A DNA stretch of 64,000 nt from Deltaproteobacteria bacterium (GCA_018433085.1 JAHDRW010000007.1:1-64000); one strand, 5' to 3'; positions 16,995 to 26,244 are shown, numbered from the stretch's first letter. Program-made: numbers and translations. The notes: a model not told the origin generated them from the letters alone.

Positions 16995-18011
16995 ATGAAG
17001 ACAACCATCACGATGCTGGTTCTGTTCCTTTTTTTATCCGGGTGCAGCAATGACAGCGCTTTTGAGGGCATAGCGGACGATTCCTGTCGCGACGCGGTTA
17101 TCGAAGATGCGGCCATTGCCCTTGACGACCAGGACTATGCATCAGCCGCCCAACTGCTGGCAGAGATCTATACCACCACCAGCCCCGACCCACGGGTGTC
17201 GAGGCTTCTCAGCTCTGCCTACATGGGCAGGGCGGGTGTCGATTTTGTCAGACTTATCGACTTCTCAGGGCAAGATGAACAAGAGAGCTTCGACATGGTG
17301 GCCGAATCCCTGTTTCTCGATCTTGCGCCCGTTCCGGAGGATGATGACGACGAGAGATCGTGCAGCATAGAAGACAGAACCGTACTCGTCCTCCTGGACG
17401 AGAGCGACCGGTTTTATGCCGATTACCCGGATGCGCTATTTATCGACGGTCAGTGCATGGGGGACCTTATCGACAGCTTGGAAGAAGCTCAGTATATTCT
17501 GGATGTACTGATCAGAGAAAACAGCCACACCCCTGACGACGAGATTCAATTGGGCGTGGCGTCAGCCGCCCACTTTATCTTTTACACCGGCAACAAGGTT
17601 GCCGACGGCCTCAACAGAACACTGACCCTCCCTGATCCTGAAGATCACGAACCCGGGATAATCCCTGTACCGATAAATAAGGATGCCTATCTGTATTACA
17701 TTAATTTTAATGGCGGAATCCAGTACTCATGGAGCAGTATTGACGCAGGCGATTTTGGAGATGAGACAACTGATGACCTCATTTCCATAAATACCTATCA
17801 GGGTGATCTGATCGATGTCTACAGAGCCGTGCAGGCCTTTGACAGGGCGACTCCCGAGCAGAACGACATCCGGGATGCCCTTCAGGACTTCCTCGCCTTC
17901 TCCTTGGGTATGGAAGGCGCAACCATTTCCGAGTTCAGTGAAAACGACATCATTTCGACCATGACCACTGCCGGCGTTTATAATCTTGTGAACAGTTTCT
18001 CCGCCGAGTAG
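16995..18011 (+). CDS. Lipoprotein of unknown function
   Basis: 338 residues from the ATG at 16995, which has AGGAGG 6 nt upstream. An upstream in-frame extension would run through the promoter and is rejected. The signal peptide MKTTITMLVLFLFLSGC has a clean lipobox (FLSGC, Cys17). Residues about 40-85 (DAAIALDDQDYASAAQLLAE) look like a single TPR-type helix pair; the rest is acidic and helical without recognised motifs. It lies 30 bp before the outer-membrane protein gene at 18042, with a shared promoter, so the two probably work together in the outer membrane. Confidence 0.65.
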   Translation: MKTTITMLVLFLFLSGCSNDSAFEGIADDSCRDAVIEDAAIALDDQDYASAAQLLAEIYTTTSPDPRVSRLLSSAYMGRAGVDFVRLIDFSGQDEQESFDMVAESLFLDLAPVPEDDDDERSCSIEDRTVLVLLDESDRFYADYPDALFIDGQCMGDLIDSLEEAQYILDVLIRENSHTPDDEIQLGVASAAHFIFYTGNKVADGLNRTLTLPDPEDHEPGIIPVPINKDAYLYYINFNGGIQYSWSSIDAGDFGDETTDDLISINTYQGDLIDVYRAVQAFDRATPEQNDIRDALQDFLAFSLGMEGATISEFSENDIISTMTTAGVYNLVNSFSAE

Positions 18012-18041
18012 CCGCTCGGAGAGAATGAACTGGGGGATACG

Positions 18042-19112
18042 ATGAAAAAGCTTCTGTGCTGCTTTCCTTTGCTCATGCCCATACTCTTTTCGTCCATGCT
18101 TTTTGCGGATGAATACAACTATATCTACCGGGGTACCCGGCCCATGGGAATGGGGGGCGCATTTGTCGCCGTGTCGAACGACCAGAACGCACTTTTCTAT
18201 AACCCGGCCGGTCTCTCCAATGTCCCGGACCGGAGACTCGTTCTCTTCTCCGTCGAGGCGGAACTGGGACAGGGCGCCTACGACGCCTACACCGACATAC
18301 TCGATGTCGACACCGACAACGAACTGGAGGTGGCGGAATTCCTGAGGGATTACATCGGGGAATTCTCCCACGCGTCCGCTGCTGTTTTCCCCTACTATAT
18401 CAGACCGCACTTTGCCTTCGGGATCTTCGGTTCTGCCAAGACCAACTTCATCGCACGGAACTACCAGTATCCCAGCATCGTGGTCGACAGCACCTCGGAT
18501 ACAGGCGCCGCTCTGGGATATGCCCATGCCTTTTTCGACGAGGCGCTCTCCATCGGCGCCAGCCTGAAGTACGTTGTGCGCAAAAGCCTCACCGAGGAAT
18601 ACACCGTGCCCGACATCACCAGCGACAACTTCGACGACATGGTGGATGACGACGTCCAGGACGGCTCCGGAATCCTGCTCGACATTGGATTCATCTACCG
18701 GTTTGAGAATGTAGCCATCGGGCAGAAACATTTCAATTTTCAGGTGGGTCTGAGCGCCAACAACCTTATCGGGCCGGATATGGGCGATGCACGCGATCTC
18801 GAAGAGCATGTGGACATCGGATTGGCAGCTTATGTGGATTCATGGGTGTTCGCCCTGGACTATTTCGACGTGGCGGGCATGATCGACGATGACGATGATC
18901 CCGGCAAGAGACTCCGGATCGGCGCCGAGTATGATTTCGAAAACCTCTTTACCGCACGCGGAGGCTTTTATCAGGGATATATAACGCTCGGCCTGGAGAT
19001 CGATGCCCGGTACGTCCAGGTCGATTTGCTCACCTATGCCGAGGAGGTGGGCACCTATGCAGGACAGCACAGCGACCGCAGGTACGTGCTCGGTCTCAAA
19101 TTCGGCTTCTGA
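18042..19112 (+). CDS. Outer-membrane protein of the OmpP1/FadL-PorV/TraF type
   Basis: 356 residues. The signal peptide (about 1-21, ending LFADE) is followed by RGTRPMGMGGAFVAVSNDQN and ALFYNPAGLS. This N-terminal signature marks FadL/OmpP1, PorV and conjugative TraF-like barrels, where the first residues form a plug. The remainder alternates beta-strands with acidic turns and ends VLGLKFGF with terminal Phe. A GGGGGA ribosome site is close before the ATG. It is the second gene after the consensus promoter and follows a lipoprotein gene. Transported substrate, if any, is unknown. Confidence 0.75.
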   Translation: MKKLLCCFPLLMPILFSSMLFADEYNYIYRGTRPMGMGGAFVAVSNDQNALFYNPAGLSNVPDRRLVLFSVEAELGQGAYDAYTDILDVDTDNELEVAEFLRDYIGEFSHASAAVFPYYIRPHFAFGIFGSAKTNFIARNYQYPSIVVDSTSDTGAALGYAHAFFDEALSIGASLKYVVRKSLTEEYTVPDITSDNFDDMVDDDVQDGSGILLDIGFIYRFENVAIGQKHFNFQVGLSANNLIGPDMGDARDLEEHVDIGLAAYVDSWVFALDYFDVAGMIDDDDDPGKRLRIGAEYDFENLFTARGGFYQGYITLGLEIDARYVQVDLLTYAEEVGTYAGQHSDRRYVLGLKFGF

Positions 19113-19154
19113 CAGGGGTTGTGAAAAGTTATCGCCCGGTGTAGGAAACACCCC

Positions 19155-19808
19155 ATGGACAACTCGGTGATCGACTCCGTGTTCCGGATACTCCGGGCCG
19201 ATGTGAAGCTGCTGCGCGAGCCCATCGTCAGCAAGGTGGCCCGCACCTCGGACGCCTTCCAGGTACTCGTTTCCACCATGCTCAGCCTCAGGACCAAAGA
19301 CGCCACCACCGAAGAGGCTTTCCTAAGGCTCTTTGCCATAGCACCTACGCCCGAGCAGATGGTGCACACCCCTGTGGAGGAGATCGAGAAGGCCATATTC
19401 CCGGTGGGGTTCTACAAAACCAAGGCAGAGAATATCCTGAAGGTGTCGCACATCCTCCTGGATGCCTACGACGGCCGAGTTCCCGACGATATGGACCGGC
19501 TCCTGGCGTTGCCGGGCGTGGGGAGAAAGACGGCCAACCTCGTGATCATCCTCGCCTTCGGCGGCCTGGGCATCTGTGTCGATACCCATGTCCACCGGAT
19601 CACCAACCGGTGGGGCTATGTATACACCAGAAATCCCGACGAGACGGAAATGAAGCTCAGGGAGAAACTTCCGGCGGAATACTGGACCGTCATCAACGAC
19701 TATCTCGTTCCTTACGGGCAGTTCGTCTGCGTGCCTGTAAGCCCCTTCTGCTCACGGTGCAGGCTGGTCGAGTTCTGCGGGAGAATAGAGGTAAAAAAAT
19801 CGAGGTAA
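19155..19808 (+). CDS. nth: Endonuclease III (DNA glycosylase/AP lyase)
   Basis: 217 residues, the normal length for the family. It removes oxidised pyrimidines and cleaves the resulting abasic site in base excision repair. A helix-hairpin-helix LPGVGRKTA (about 118-126) supplies the catalytic Lys, and VDTHVHR (about 140-146) supplies the catalytic Asp. Four cysteines spaced C-X6-C-X2-C-X5-C (CVPVSPFCSRCRLVEFC) near the C-terminus bind the [4Fe-4S] cluster. It is transcribed between an outer-membrane protein gene and the PTS genes, without obvious functional linkage. Confidence 0.95.
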   Translation: MDNSVIDSVFRILRADVKLLREPIVSKVARTSDAFQVLVSTMLSLRTKDATTEEAFLRLFAIAPTPEQMVHTPVEEIEKAIFPVGFYKTKAENILKVSHILLDAYDGRVPDDMDRLLALPGVGRKTANLVIILAFGGLGICVDTHVHRITNRWGYVYTRNPDETEMKLREKLPAEYWTVINDYLVPYGQFVCVPVSPFCSRCRLVEFCGRIEVKKSR

Positions 19809-19899
19809 TGCCGCTTGGAACTCCATGGTCGGCGGCTATTGCCTTCCCGGTTTTTTCTGTGCTAGTAATTCTCAAGCTGTGAAACTGTCAAAAAGAATA

Positions 19900-20589
19900 A
19901 TGGCAAAAATTATATGGCGTTTTTTCTTCGTCCAGGGTGCGTGGAATTTCAGAGGAATGCAGAATATCGGCTTCGCGTACGCCATGCTTCCCGGTCTGAA
20001 GAAGGTGCGTCCGGCTGATGCGGAAAAAGCGGCGGAGAAATATGTCCGCTTTTTCAACACCCACCCCTACATGGCTCCCGCCGTCGGCGGCGTCTTCCTG
20101 AACATCGAGGAACACGGCGACGAGGCGGTAATCGAAAAGCTCAGGCCCGGGATATCCGGTTCTCTGGCCGCCCTGGGAGACACCCTTTTCTGGGCCACGC
20201 TCAAGCCGATCCTCGCGCTCCTCCTGCTCCTTGCCCTCATGGGGGATAACATCTGGGCCATGGTTCTTGTGCTCCTGCTCTACAACGGCATCCATCTCTG
20301 GACCATGACATGGGGGTTTGCCAGGGGCTATCGAAACGGGCCGGCCGGGGCGCTGGAGCTGGCCGCGACCCTGTCGATCGACAGGACGAAACGTATTGCC
20401 CTGGCCATCCCCCTGCTGGCAGGGATGGTCATTGCCGTGATGTCGCTCGAGCACGATACAGGGTGGACCCTCGGAACGAGTCTGCTGGTCTTTATCGCCG
20501 CCGCCGTCGCATTCAGACTCAAACTGGGCGTGTTATGGATATTCTATGGAGTATTTACTCTCAGTTTGGTATGGACTATTATAAAATGA
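19900..20589 (+). CDS. PTS mannose-family EIID membrane component
   Basis: 229 residues from the ATG at 19900; earlier in-frame starts exist, but the family usually begins close to this point. The segment FFFVQGAWNFRGMQNIGFAY is the hallmark EIID N-terminus, followed by KYVRFFNTHPYMAP, GVFLNIEE and several C-terminal transmembrane segments (about 115-165 and 175-228). EIID forms the sugar channel with EIIC in mannose/fructose/sorbose PTS systems. Its stop overlaps the HPr start (ATGA). No EIIA, EIIB or EIIC gene is present in the window, so its partners are encoded elsewhere or missing. Confidence 0.9.
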   Translation: MAKIIWRFFFVQGAWNFRGMQNIGFAYAMLPGLKKVRPADAEKAAEKYVRFFNTHPYMAPAVGGVFLNIEEHGDEAVIEKLRPGISGSLAALGDTLFWATLKPILALLLLLALMGDNIWAMVLVLLLYNGIHLWTMTWGFARGYRNGPAGALELAATLSIDRTKRIALAIPLLAGMVIAVMSLEHDTGWTLGTSLLVFIAAAVAFRLKLGVLWIFYGVFTLSLVWTIIK

Positions 20590-20852
20590 AGGAACAAAGA
20601 GTAACCATCCAGAACAAATTGGGATTACACGCTCGTGCCGCTGCGGCATTCTCCCGTCAGGCGTCGGAGTTCACTTCCCATATCATCGTAATCAAAGACC
20701 ACATGGAGGTAAACGGAAAGAGCATCATGGAGCTGCTAACCCTCGCTGCCACCAAAGGCAGCCATATTGTCATCAAGGCCGCAGGCGACGATGAGAGCCA
20801 GGCAATCGAAGCGCTTGCAAAGCTCGTCAAACAGGGATTCGGGGAAGTCTGA
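20586..20852 (+). CDS. ptsH: Phosphocarrier protein HPr
   Basis: 88 residues, standard size. The active His15 lies in GLHARAA, and Ser46 lies in NGKSIMELL. Ser46 is the regulatory phosphorylation site used by HPr kinase, so this HPr can probably be regulated as well as carry phosphate. The start overlaps the EIID stop by 4 nt and the stop overlaps the Enzyme I start by 1 nt (TGATG), so the three are translationally coupled. Confidence 0.95.
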   Translation: MKEQRVTIQNKLGLHARAAAAFSRQASEFTSHIIVIKDHMEVNGKSIMELLTLAATKGSHIVIKAAGDDESQAIEALAKLVKQGFGEV

Positions 20853-22621
20853 TGGATCAGCGCCAGGTTCATATTCTCCACGGGGTAGCTGCATCGGCCG
20901 GCATTGCCATCGGCAAGGCCGTGATCATGGACACCAGAAAGATCGAGCGTTACCCCAAGATTCGGATTACGGCGTCTCTTCTGACAGACGAAATAAAGCG
21001 TTTCGACGACGCGGTCAAGGAGTCCGAGAAGCAGATCAGAGAGGCAATCAGGGAGCTCGAGACCCACAACGTGGGAAAAGAGCACTCCTTTATCCTGGAG
21101 ACGCATATGATGATGCTCACCGACCCCGCACTCAGCGGCAGGGTCAGGGAGCTCATCGCCACGGAGCACATCAACGCCGAATGGGCGCTCAAGATCGCGC
21201 TGCTTGAAATCGAAAAGGATTTCGACTCCATCGGCGATGAATACATCAAGAGCAGGGTTGCGGATACGACCTTTGTGGGAGAGCGCCTCCTCAGGAACCT
21301 CATCGGCAAAAAGACCAGCAGGTGCCACCTCCTCGACAACAGCATCATCGTGGCGCACGATCTCTCTCCCGCAGACACCGCCATGCTGAACAAGGAAAAG
21401 ATCCTGGGCTTTGCCACCGACGTGGGCGGCCTGACGTCCCACACCTCCATCATCGCCCATTCCCTGGAGATGCCTGCCGTGGTCGGTCTGGAGAATGCCT
21501 CCGCGCTGATCAATCCGGGGGACAACGTGATCCTCGACGGGATTTCCGGTGTGGTGATCGTCAACCCCTCCGAGAATCAGGTCCTGGAGTATGAGCACCG
21601 GGAACGCTCGTTCATCACCCTCGAGCTGAAGCTCAAGGAAAAGGCCAAGTCCCCGGCCGTCACCCGGGACGGGAAGTATGTCAAGGTCAAGGGAAACCTG
21701 GAGTTCAAGGACGAGGTGAAGACCGTCCTCGACCACGGGGCCGAGGGCATCGGGCTCTACCGCACCGAGTTTCTCTATCTCAACCGGAACCACGTCCCCA
21801 GCGAGGAGGACCACTACCAGGCATACAAGGCCGTGGTGGAGGCCGTGTCGCCCTACAACACCGTGATCAGGACACTGGACCTGGGCGGTGACAAGTTCTA
21901 TTCATCGCTGGGCAAGCTCCGGAACGAGATGAACCCGGTCATGGGCCTGAGGGCCATCCGGTTGTGCCTCAAAGAGGTGGACGTCTTCAAGACGCAGCTC
22001 AGGGGAATCCTGAGGGCGAGCCACTACGGCAACACATCCATTATGTTTCCCATGATCTCGGGTATGGACGAGCTCATGAAGGCAAAGGCCATCCTCGAGG
22101 AAACAAAAGAGAACCTGCTCAAGGAAGGCACTCCCTTCGACGAGAACATCCCGGTAGGAATCATGGTTGAGGTCCCCTCCGCGGCCACCATTGCGGATAT
22201 GCTCGCCACCGAGGTGGATTTCTTCAGCATCGGGACCAACGACCTGATTCAGTATGCCCTGGCCATCGACCGGGGCAACGAATACGTGAACTACCTCTAC
22301 GAACCCCTGCATCCGGCGGTGCTGAGGCTGATCAAGTTCACCGTCGATGCGGCCCACAACGCCGGAATCCAGGTGTCCATGTGCGGTGAGATGGCGGGCA
22401 GGGAGATCTATACGCCCATCCTGCTGGGTATGGGGATAGACATACTCTCCACGAATGCATTCGCGATCTCCCACGTGAAGGAAATGGCCAGAAAGGTCGA
22501 TCTCGATCAGTGCCGGCAAATTGCCGAGCATGTCTTCCATATGAAGACGGCAGGCGAGATCTACGAATTCATGGACCGGGAGATCGTGGGTAAATCCCCC
22601 GATCTCTTCGCGTTGAGCTGA
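20852..22621 (+). CDS. ptsI: PTS Enzyme I (phosphoenolpyruvate-protein phosphotransferase)
   Basis: 589 residues, slightly longer than typical (about 575). It transfers phosphate from phosphoenolpyruvate to HPr in the cytosol. The N-terminal HPr-binding and swivel domain carries GGLTSHTSIIAHSLEMPAVV with the phosphorylated His. The C-terminal barrel shows GIGLYRTEFLYLNR, NPVMGLRAIRLC, GTNDLIQYALAIDR and MCGEMAGRE, the PEP-binding and catalytic motifs. It immediately follows HPr. With only EIID beside it, the phosphorelay may serve regulation as much as sugar uptake. Confidence 0.97.
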   Translation: MDQRQVHILHGVAASAGIAIGKAVIMDTRKIERYPKIRITASLLTDEIKRFDDAVKESEKQIREAIRELETHNVGKEHSFILETHMMMLTDPALSGRVRELIATEHINAEWALKIALLEIEKDFDSIGDEYIKSRVADTTFVGERLLRNLIGKKTSRCHLLDNSIIVAHDLSPADTAMLNKEKILGFATDVGGLTSHTSIIAHSLEMPAVVGLENASALINPGDNVILDGISGVVIVNPSENQVLEYEHRERSFITLELKLKEKAKSPAVTRDGKYVKVKGNLEFKDEVKTVLDHGAEGIGLYRTEFLYLNRNHVPSEEDHYQAYKAVVEAVSPYNTVIRTLDLGGDKFYSSLGKLRNEMNPVMGLRAIRLCLKEVDVFKTQLRGILRASHYGNTSIMFPMISGMDELMKAKAILEETKENLLKEGTPFDENIPVGIMVEVPSAATIADMLATEVDFFSIGTNDLIQYALAIDRGNEYVNYLYEPLHPAVLRLIKFTVDAAHNAGIQVSMCGEMAGREIYTPILLGMGIDILSTNAFAISHVKEMARKVDLDQCRQIAEHVFHMKTAGEIYEFMDREIVGKSPDLFALS

Positions 22622-22628
22622 TTCCCCC

Positions 22629-23039
22629 ATGATAAACACTGTCTGTGGAACCATTGAAGGCGTTTTCGATTCCGAAGTCCGCGTGATCGTGGACAGAAAG
22701 GCGGCCTGTCAGGGCTGCCAGGCAACAGGCGTCTGCCACGGCTTTACGAAAAACCGCATGGATCTTCTGCTGTCCCGGCCGCCCGGGCCGGTCAGTATAG
22801 GCGATACCGTGGTCATCGCCATGGATGGGTCCTCTCTGCTCAAGGCCTCGACCTTCGCATTCATGGTTCCCCTGGCTGCCATCCTGGCCGCCCTCTTCCT
22901 CACCCAGGCCGCGGGCACGTCCGTCACGTTCCAGGCAATGGGCGCGGTCCTTGCCTTTGCAGCGAGTCTCGCAGCCGTCAGGCGTCTGGGGAGCAGGATC
23001 GAGGCGCCGAAAATCATCGAGGTCATCCATGAAGAGTGA
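22629..23039 (+). CDS. RseC/MucC-like membrane protein
   Basis: 136 residues. The N-terminal domain has a cysteine cluster C-X2-C-X5-C (ACQGCQATGVCHGF) and is followed by two transmembrane helices (about 76-95 and 98-118). This layout matches the RseC/MucC family, described as a positive regulator of sigma-E and as part of the SoxR-reducing machinery. No sigma-E or rnf/rsx genes lie nearby, so the specific role is open. Its last 11 nt overlap the SmpB start. Confidence 0.8.
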   Translation: MINTVCGTIEGVFDSEVRVIVDRKAACQGCQATGVCHGFTKNRMDLLLSRPPGPVSIGDTVVIAMDGSSLLKASTFAFMVPLAAILAALFLTQAAGTSVTFQAMGAVLAFAASLAAVRRLGSRIEAPKIIEVIHEE

Positions 23040-23496
23040 GGCCAGGCGCGTCCTTTCCATGAACAAAAAGGCCCGCAGCTCCTACGACATTCTGGAAAAG
23101 GTCGAGGCGGGCATCATGCTGAGCGGCCCTGAAGTGAAATCGCTGAGGGACGGCGGGGGCAGCATCAAGGACAGCTATGCGCAGATCATCGCCTCGGAGG
23201 CATTCATCACCAATCTCCACATCGCCCCCTATGTGCAGGCCTCCATATTCAATGTGGACCCCGAGCGCAAAAGAAAGCTCCTGCTGCACAAAAAAGAGAT
23301 CACCAGGCTTTCGGGCAAAATCAAGGAAAAGGGGCTGACTCTGGTGCCTTTGAGCATCTACCTGAAGGGGAATCTCATCAAGGTGGAGCTGGGTCTCGCC
23401 AAAGGCAGGAAGGAATACCGGAAAAAAGAGGTGATCAAGGAGCGGGACATAAAAAGAGACATGGCCCGAGAGGTGAAATCATGGAAACATCGCTAA
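23029..23496 (+). CDS. smpB: SsrA-binding protein SmpB (trans-translation)
   Basis: 155 residues from the ATG at 23029, which has GAGG about 6 nt upstream; an ATG at 23059 is the alternative. SmpB binds tmRNA and brings it to stalled ribosomes. Family motifs are NKKARSSYDILEKVEAGIML, GPEVKSLRDG, GSIKDSYAQI, ERKRKLLLHKKEI, LVPLSIYLKG and the basic tail AKGRKEYRKKE. The gene for tmRNA (ssrA) is not in the window. It overlaps both neighbours (RseC-like upstream, TldD by 16 nt downstream). Confidence 0.95.
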   Translation: MKSEARRVLSMNKKARSSYDILEKVEAGIMLSGPEVKSLRDGGGSIKDSYAQIIASEAFITNLHIAPYVQASIFNVDPERKRKLLLHKKEITRLSGKIKEKGLTLVPLSIYLKGNLIKVELGLAKGRKEYRKKEVIKERDIKRDMAREVKSWKHR

Positions 23497-24887
23497 AAGA
23501 CATACCATTCGAAATGCTGCTGAAAAAGGCTTTGAAAAACGGAGGGGACTTTTCCGAAGTCTATATCGAACACAAACAGGGCACCTCCATTGTGTCCGAG
23601 GCCAAAAGAATCGAGCGGTTCGTCAGCACGACCGAAAGCGGCCTGGGGCTGCGTGTCGTGGTCGGAGACCGCAGCGCCTATGCATACACCAATGACTTTT
23701 CTTCGCTGGACGAGCTTGCCGACACCGTGGCGGCGGCGGTGCAGAAAGGCAGCTTCGAGAAGGCTATCTCCCTGGAGAAGAGACCTGTCCGGGAGGTCGT
23801 GATCTCCCGGATCGATCCCACAGGCGTCGATCCGGACAAAAAGATCGAGATGGTCAACCGGGCACAGTCAAAGGCCTGGGGGTATGACCCATCCGTCGCG
23901 CAGGTGAAGGTGATGTACGGAGACGGCGTGCGCAGCGTCGTCGTGGCGAACTCCAGGGGGTTCATCGTGGAGGACAGGCGGGATTCCATCGTGTTCGTGG
24001 TTCAGGGCGTGGTGGCCCGGGATTCCCTCATCGAGACCGGGTACGAGCCGGTGGGCGGTACCAGGGGCTTCGAGCTCCTTGAGGAGGATCCTCCTGAGTT
24101 CATCGCGGAACGCGCCCTTTCACGCGCACTTCAGACCCTCCATGCCAGGCGGGCTCCTGCCGGGGCCATGCCGGTCGTCCTGTCCAGCGAGGCGGGAGGA
24201 ACCATGGTCCACGAGGCAATCGGCCACGGGCTCGAGGCCGACCTTGCAGGCGAAGGATTGTCCGTTTATTCCGGGCAGATCGGCAACAGGGTCGCGTCGG
24301 ACGCCATCACCGTCATCGACGACGGTACCATGAAAGGCCTCAGGGGCAGCATGGGCTACGATGACGAGGGAAATCCGGCAACCCGGACCGTGCTGGTAGA
24401 GAACGGCATCCTGAAGACCTACCTTACCGATTTCATCACCTCCATGAAGTTCGGCCTTCCCTTGAGCGGAAACGGGAGAAGAGAATCGTACCGGAACCGG
24501 CCCATTCCCCGCATGAGCAACACCATGATCCAGCCCGGAACGCTCTCTCCCGAGGATATCCTTGCCAAGGTGGACAAAGGCGTATTCGTGAGAAAGATGG
24601 GGGGCGGGCAGGTCAACACGGTCAACGGCGACTTCGTGTTCAACATCGCGGAAGGTTATCTCATCGAGAACGGAAAGGTTGGAGCGCCCATCCGGGGGGC
24701 CACCCTCATCGGCAACGGCCCGAAGGTCCTGGGCTCTATCGAGCATGTGGGCAACGATCTGGGCTTCGGCATCGGAACCTGCGGCAAAGACGGCCAGGGT
24801 GTAGGCGTGTCGGATGCTCAGCCCACCCTGCTGATCCCCGAGATCACGGTCGGCGGAGAAATCGGGAGTGCCCCTTCCAAAGGCTGA
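23481..24887 (+). CDS. tldD: Metalloprotease TldD
   Basis: 468 residues, the usual length. TldD with TldE forms a zinc protease that degrades unfolded or leader peptides and acts in peptide-antibiotic and toxin-antitoxin pathways. The metal-binding motif HEAIGHGLE (about residues 249-257) is intact, with GGTMVHEAIGH before it. GLRGSMGYDDEGNPATRTVL and MSNTMIQPG also match the family. The TldE (PmbA) partner is not in the window. It is the last gene of the rightward run from the consensus promoter. Confidence 0.95.
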   Translation: METSLKDIPFEMLLKKALKNGGDFSEVYIEHKQGTSIVSEAKRIERFVSTTESGLGLRVVVGDRSAYAYTNDFSSLDELADTVAAAVQKGSFEKAISLEKRPVREVVISRIDPTGVDPDKKIEMVNRAQSKAWGYDPSVAQVKVMYGDGVRSVVVANSRGFIVEDRRDSIVFVVQGVVARDSLIETGYEPVGGTRGFELLEEDPPEFIAERALSRALQTLHARRAPAGAMPVVLSSEAGGTMVHEAIGHGLEADLAGEGLSVYSGQIGNRVASDAITVIDDGTMKGLRGSMGYDDEGNPATRTVLVENGILKTYLTDFITSMKFGLPLSGNGRRESYRNRPIPRMSNTMIQPGTLSPEDILAKVDKGVFVRKMGGGQVNTVNGDFVFNIAEGYLIENGKVGAPIRGATLIGNGPKVLGSIEHVGNDLGFGIGTCGKDGQGVGVSDAQPTLLIPEITVGGEIGSAPSKG

Positions 24888-25045
24888 GCCTGCATCCCGG
24901 GATCAGCGTGTTCGGATCGTGTTCTTGCACACTGGTTTGGGCACTGAAGAAAAAGGTGTGCCTGCATGGTTACCTGTTACCCATTGGCCATACCATGTGC
25001 ACGATGAGCCTGTACCGGTTTCCCCGAGCAAAAATGAATGTTCCT

Positions 25046-25160
25046 GATCCATGGTATGGGCCTTTCAGGGCAAGTCCCGGGCCCAGTCGAAACCTGAAAG
25101 CTGCGGGGAATGCGGTCCCATCTTCTCGGTCCTTCAGCAGCGGACGAGAAAGAGGATTTA
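25046..25160. repeat. Dispersed ~110-nt repeat, copy C
   Basis: It shares GATCCATGGTATGG, CCTTTCAGGGCAAG and GCTGCGGGGAATGCG with copies A and B. It carries its own inverted repeat (CTTTCAGG with CCTGAAAG) and a second stem (TTCTCGGTCC with GGACGAGAA, one bulge). It sits in the gene-free stretch 24888-25287 before sppA, and is in the opposite orientation to its downstream gene compared with A and B. The rest of that stretch is AT-rich leader. Confidence 0.7.
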
Positions 25161-25287
25161 GTTGCGCGAGAAGAAAATGGAAATGTGAACCCGTCCCCGG
25201 CTATGCGTTCCCGGCTATGATTGAATCAGAAAAATATTTATGTATTCTCTGATTAGATGCTTCTTTTTTAGCAGAGAGGAGGAAATC

Positions 25288-26157
25288 ATGGAGAGAAAAC
25301 TGCTTTTGTGCGCGACCCTGCTCTTTCTCTTGAGCGGCTGTGCTTTCGTTTCCGTCGACCTGTCCAGCCTTACGCAGATCCCCCCCCTGGAGGAACGTGT
25401 CATCCGGGAGGGGTCGGATCAGAAAATCCTGGTTGTCGAGATCCTGGGGCTGATCCGGACCACCGGCTCACGAGACACCTTCATCCAGCGGCAGGGCACC
25501 CTGGAGCGGCTCGATAACGTGCTCGAAAAGGCGGAAAAGGACAAGGAAATCAAAGGGGTTGTCCTGAAGATAGACTCTCCCGGCGGGGCTTACACGGCCT
25601 CGGACCTGGTGTTCAGGAGAATCCGGGAATACAAGTCGGCGCAGGGAATCCCCGTGGTGGGCTGCATCGTGGACCAGGGCACCTCCGGGGCGTACATGGC
25701 GGCCCTGTCCGCCGACTACATCATCGCCCTGCCCTCGTCTGTGGTGGGAAACGTAGGTGTCCTGCTCCCGTCCATCAGCCTTGAAGGCCTCATGGAGAAG
25801 GTGGGCATCGATAACCAGACCATTACCTCCGGCAACCTCAAGGATGCCGGTACACCGCTGCGCGATATGACGCCCGAGGAATACGATCTCCTTAGGGGTA
25901 TCGTCATGGAATTCTCTTCCAACTTCATGGCCAGGGTGAAAGAGGCACGACCGGTGACCGAGCAGGACGTCGCGGTGTTCCAGGACGGGAGGGTCGTCAC
26001 CTCGACGACGGGCAAGGCCCTTCACCTGGTGGACGAGGTGGGCTATTACGAGGATGCCCTCAAAAAGGTCGAGTCCCTTGCCGATGTCGAGGACCCCACG
26101 GTGATCGTGTATCGCCGCAAGGGAGAAAACCGGGGCGGGTTTTACTCTTGGCCCTGA
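25288..26157 (+). CDS. sppA: Signal peptide peptidase SppA-type lipoprotein protease
   Basis: 289 residues from the ATG at 25288, with GGAGG 5 nt upstream and a lipobox signal MERKLLLCATLLFLLSGC (Cys18). SppA-type serine proteases digest cleaved signal peptides at the membrane. VLKIDSPGGAYTASDLVFRR, CIVDQGTSGAYMAALSADYI (nucleophile Ser) and NLKDAGTPLRDMTPEE (catalytic Lys) are the S49 family motifs. A lipobox in place of the usual transmembrane helix suggests a periplasmic, membrane-anchored form. It is a single-domain form, like the shorter SppA types. Confidence 0.85.
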   Translation: MERKLLLCATLLFLLSGCAFVSVDLSSLTQIPPLEERVIREGSDQKILVVEILGLIRTTGSRDTFIQRQGTLERLDNVLEKAEKDKEIKGVVLKIDSPGGAYTASDLVFRRIREYKSAQGIPVVGCIVDQGTSGAYMAALSADYIIALPSSVVGNVGVLLPSISLEGLMEKVGIDNQTITSGNLKDAGTPLRDMTPEEYDLLRGIVMEFSSNFMARVKEARPVTEQDVAVFQDGRVVTSTTGKALHLVDEVGYYEDALKKVESLADVEDPTVIVYRRKGENRGGFYSWP

Positions 26158-26244
26158 CGGGGCTGCTTCCCCATCCAGGGTGGAAAAACCGTTCGGCTCG
26201 TGGTAAGGCGTGGGGTAAAGCTTCGGAAGGGACTTGAAAGGATC

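Noticed and set aside
13338-25160. The ~110-nt repeat as a known riboswitch (for example cyclic-di-GMP type)
   Set aside because: The conserved core elements of that class are missing, and copy C has the opposite orientation to its downstream gene.
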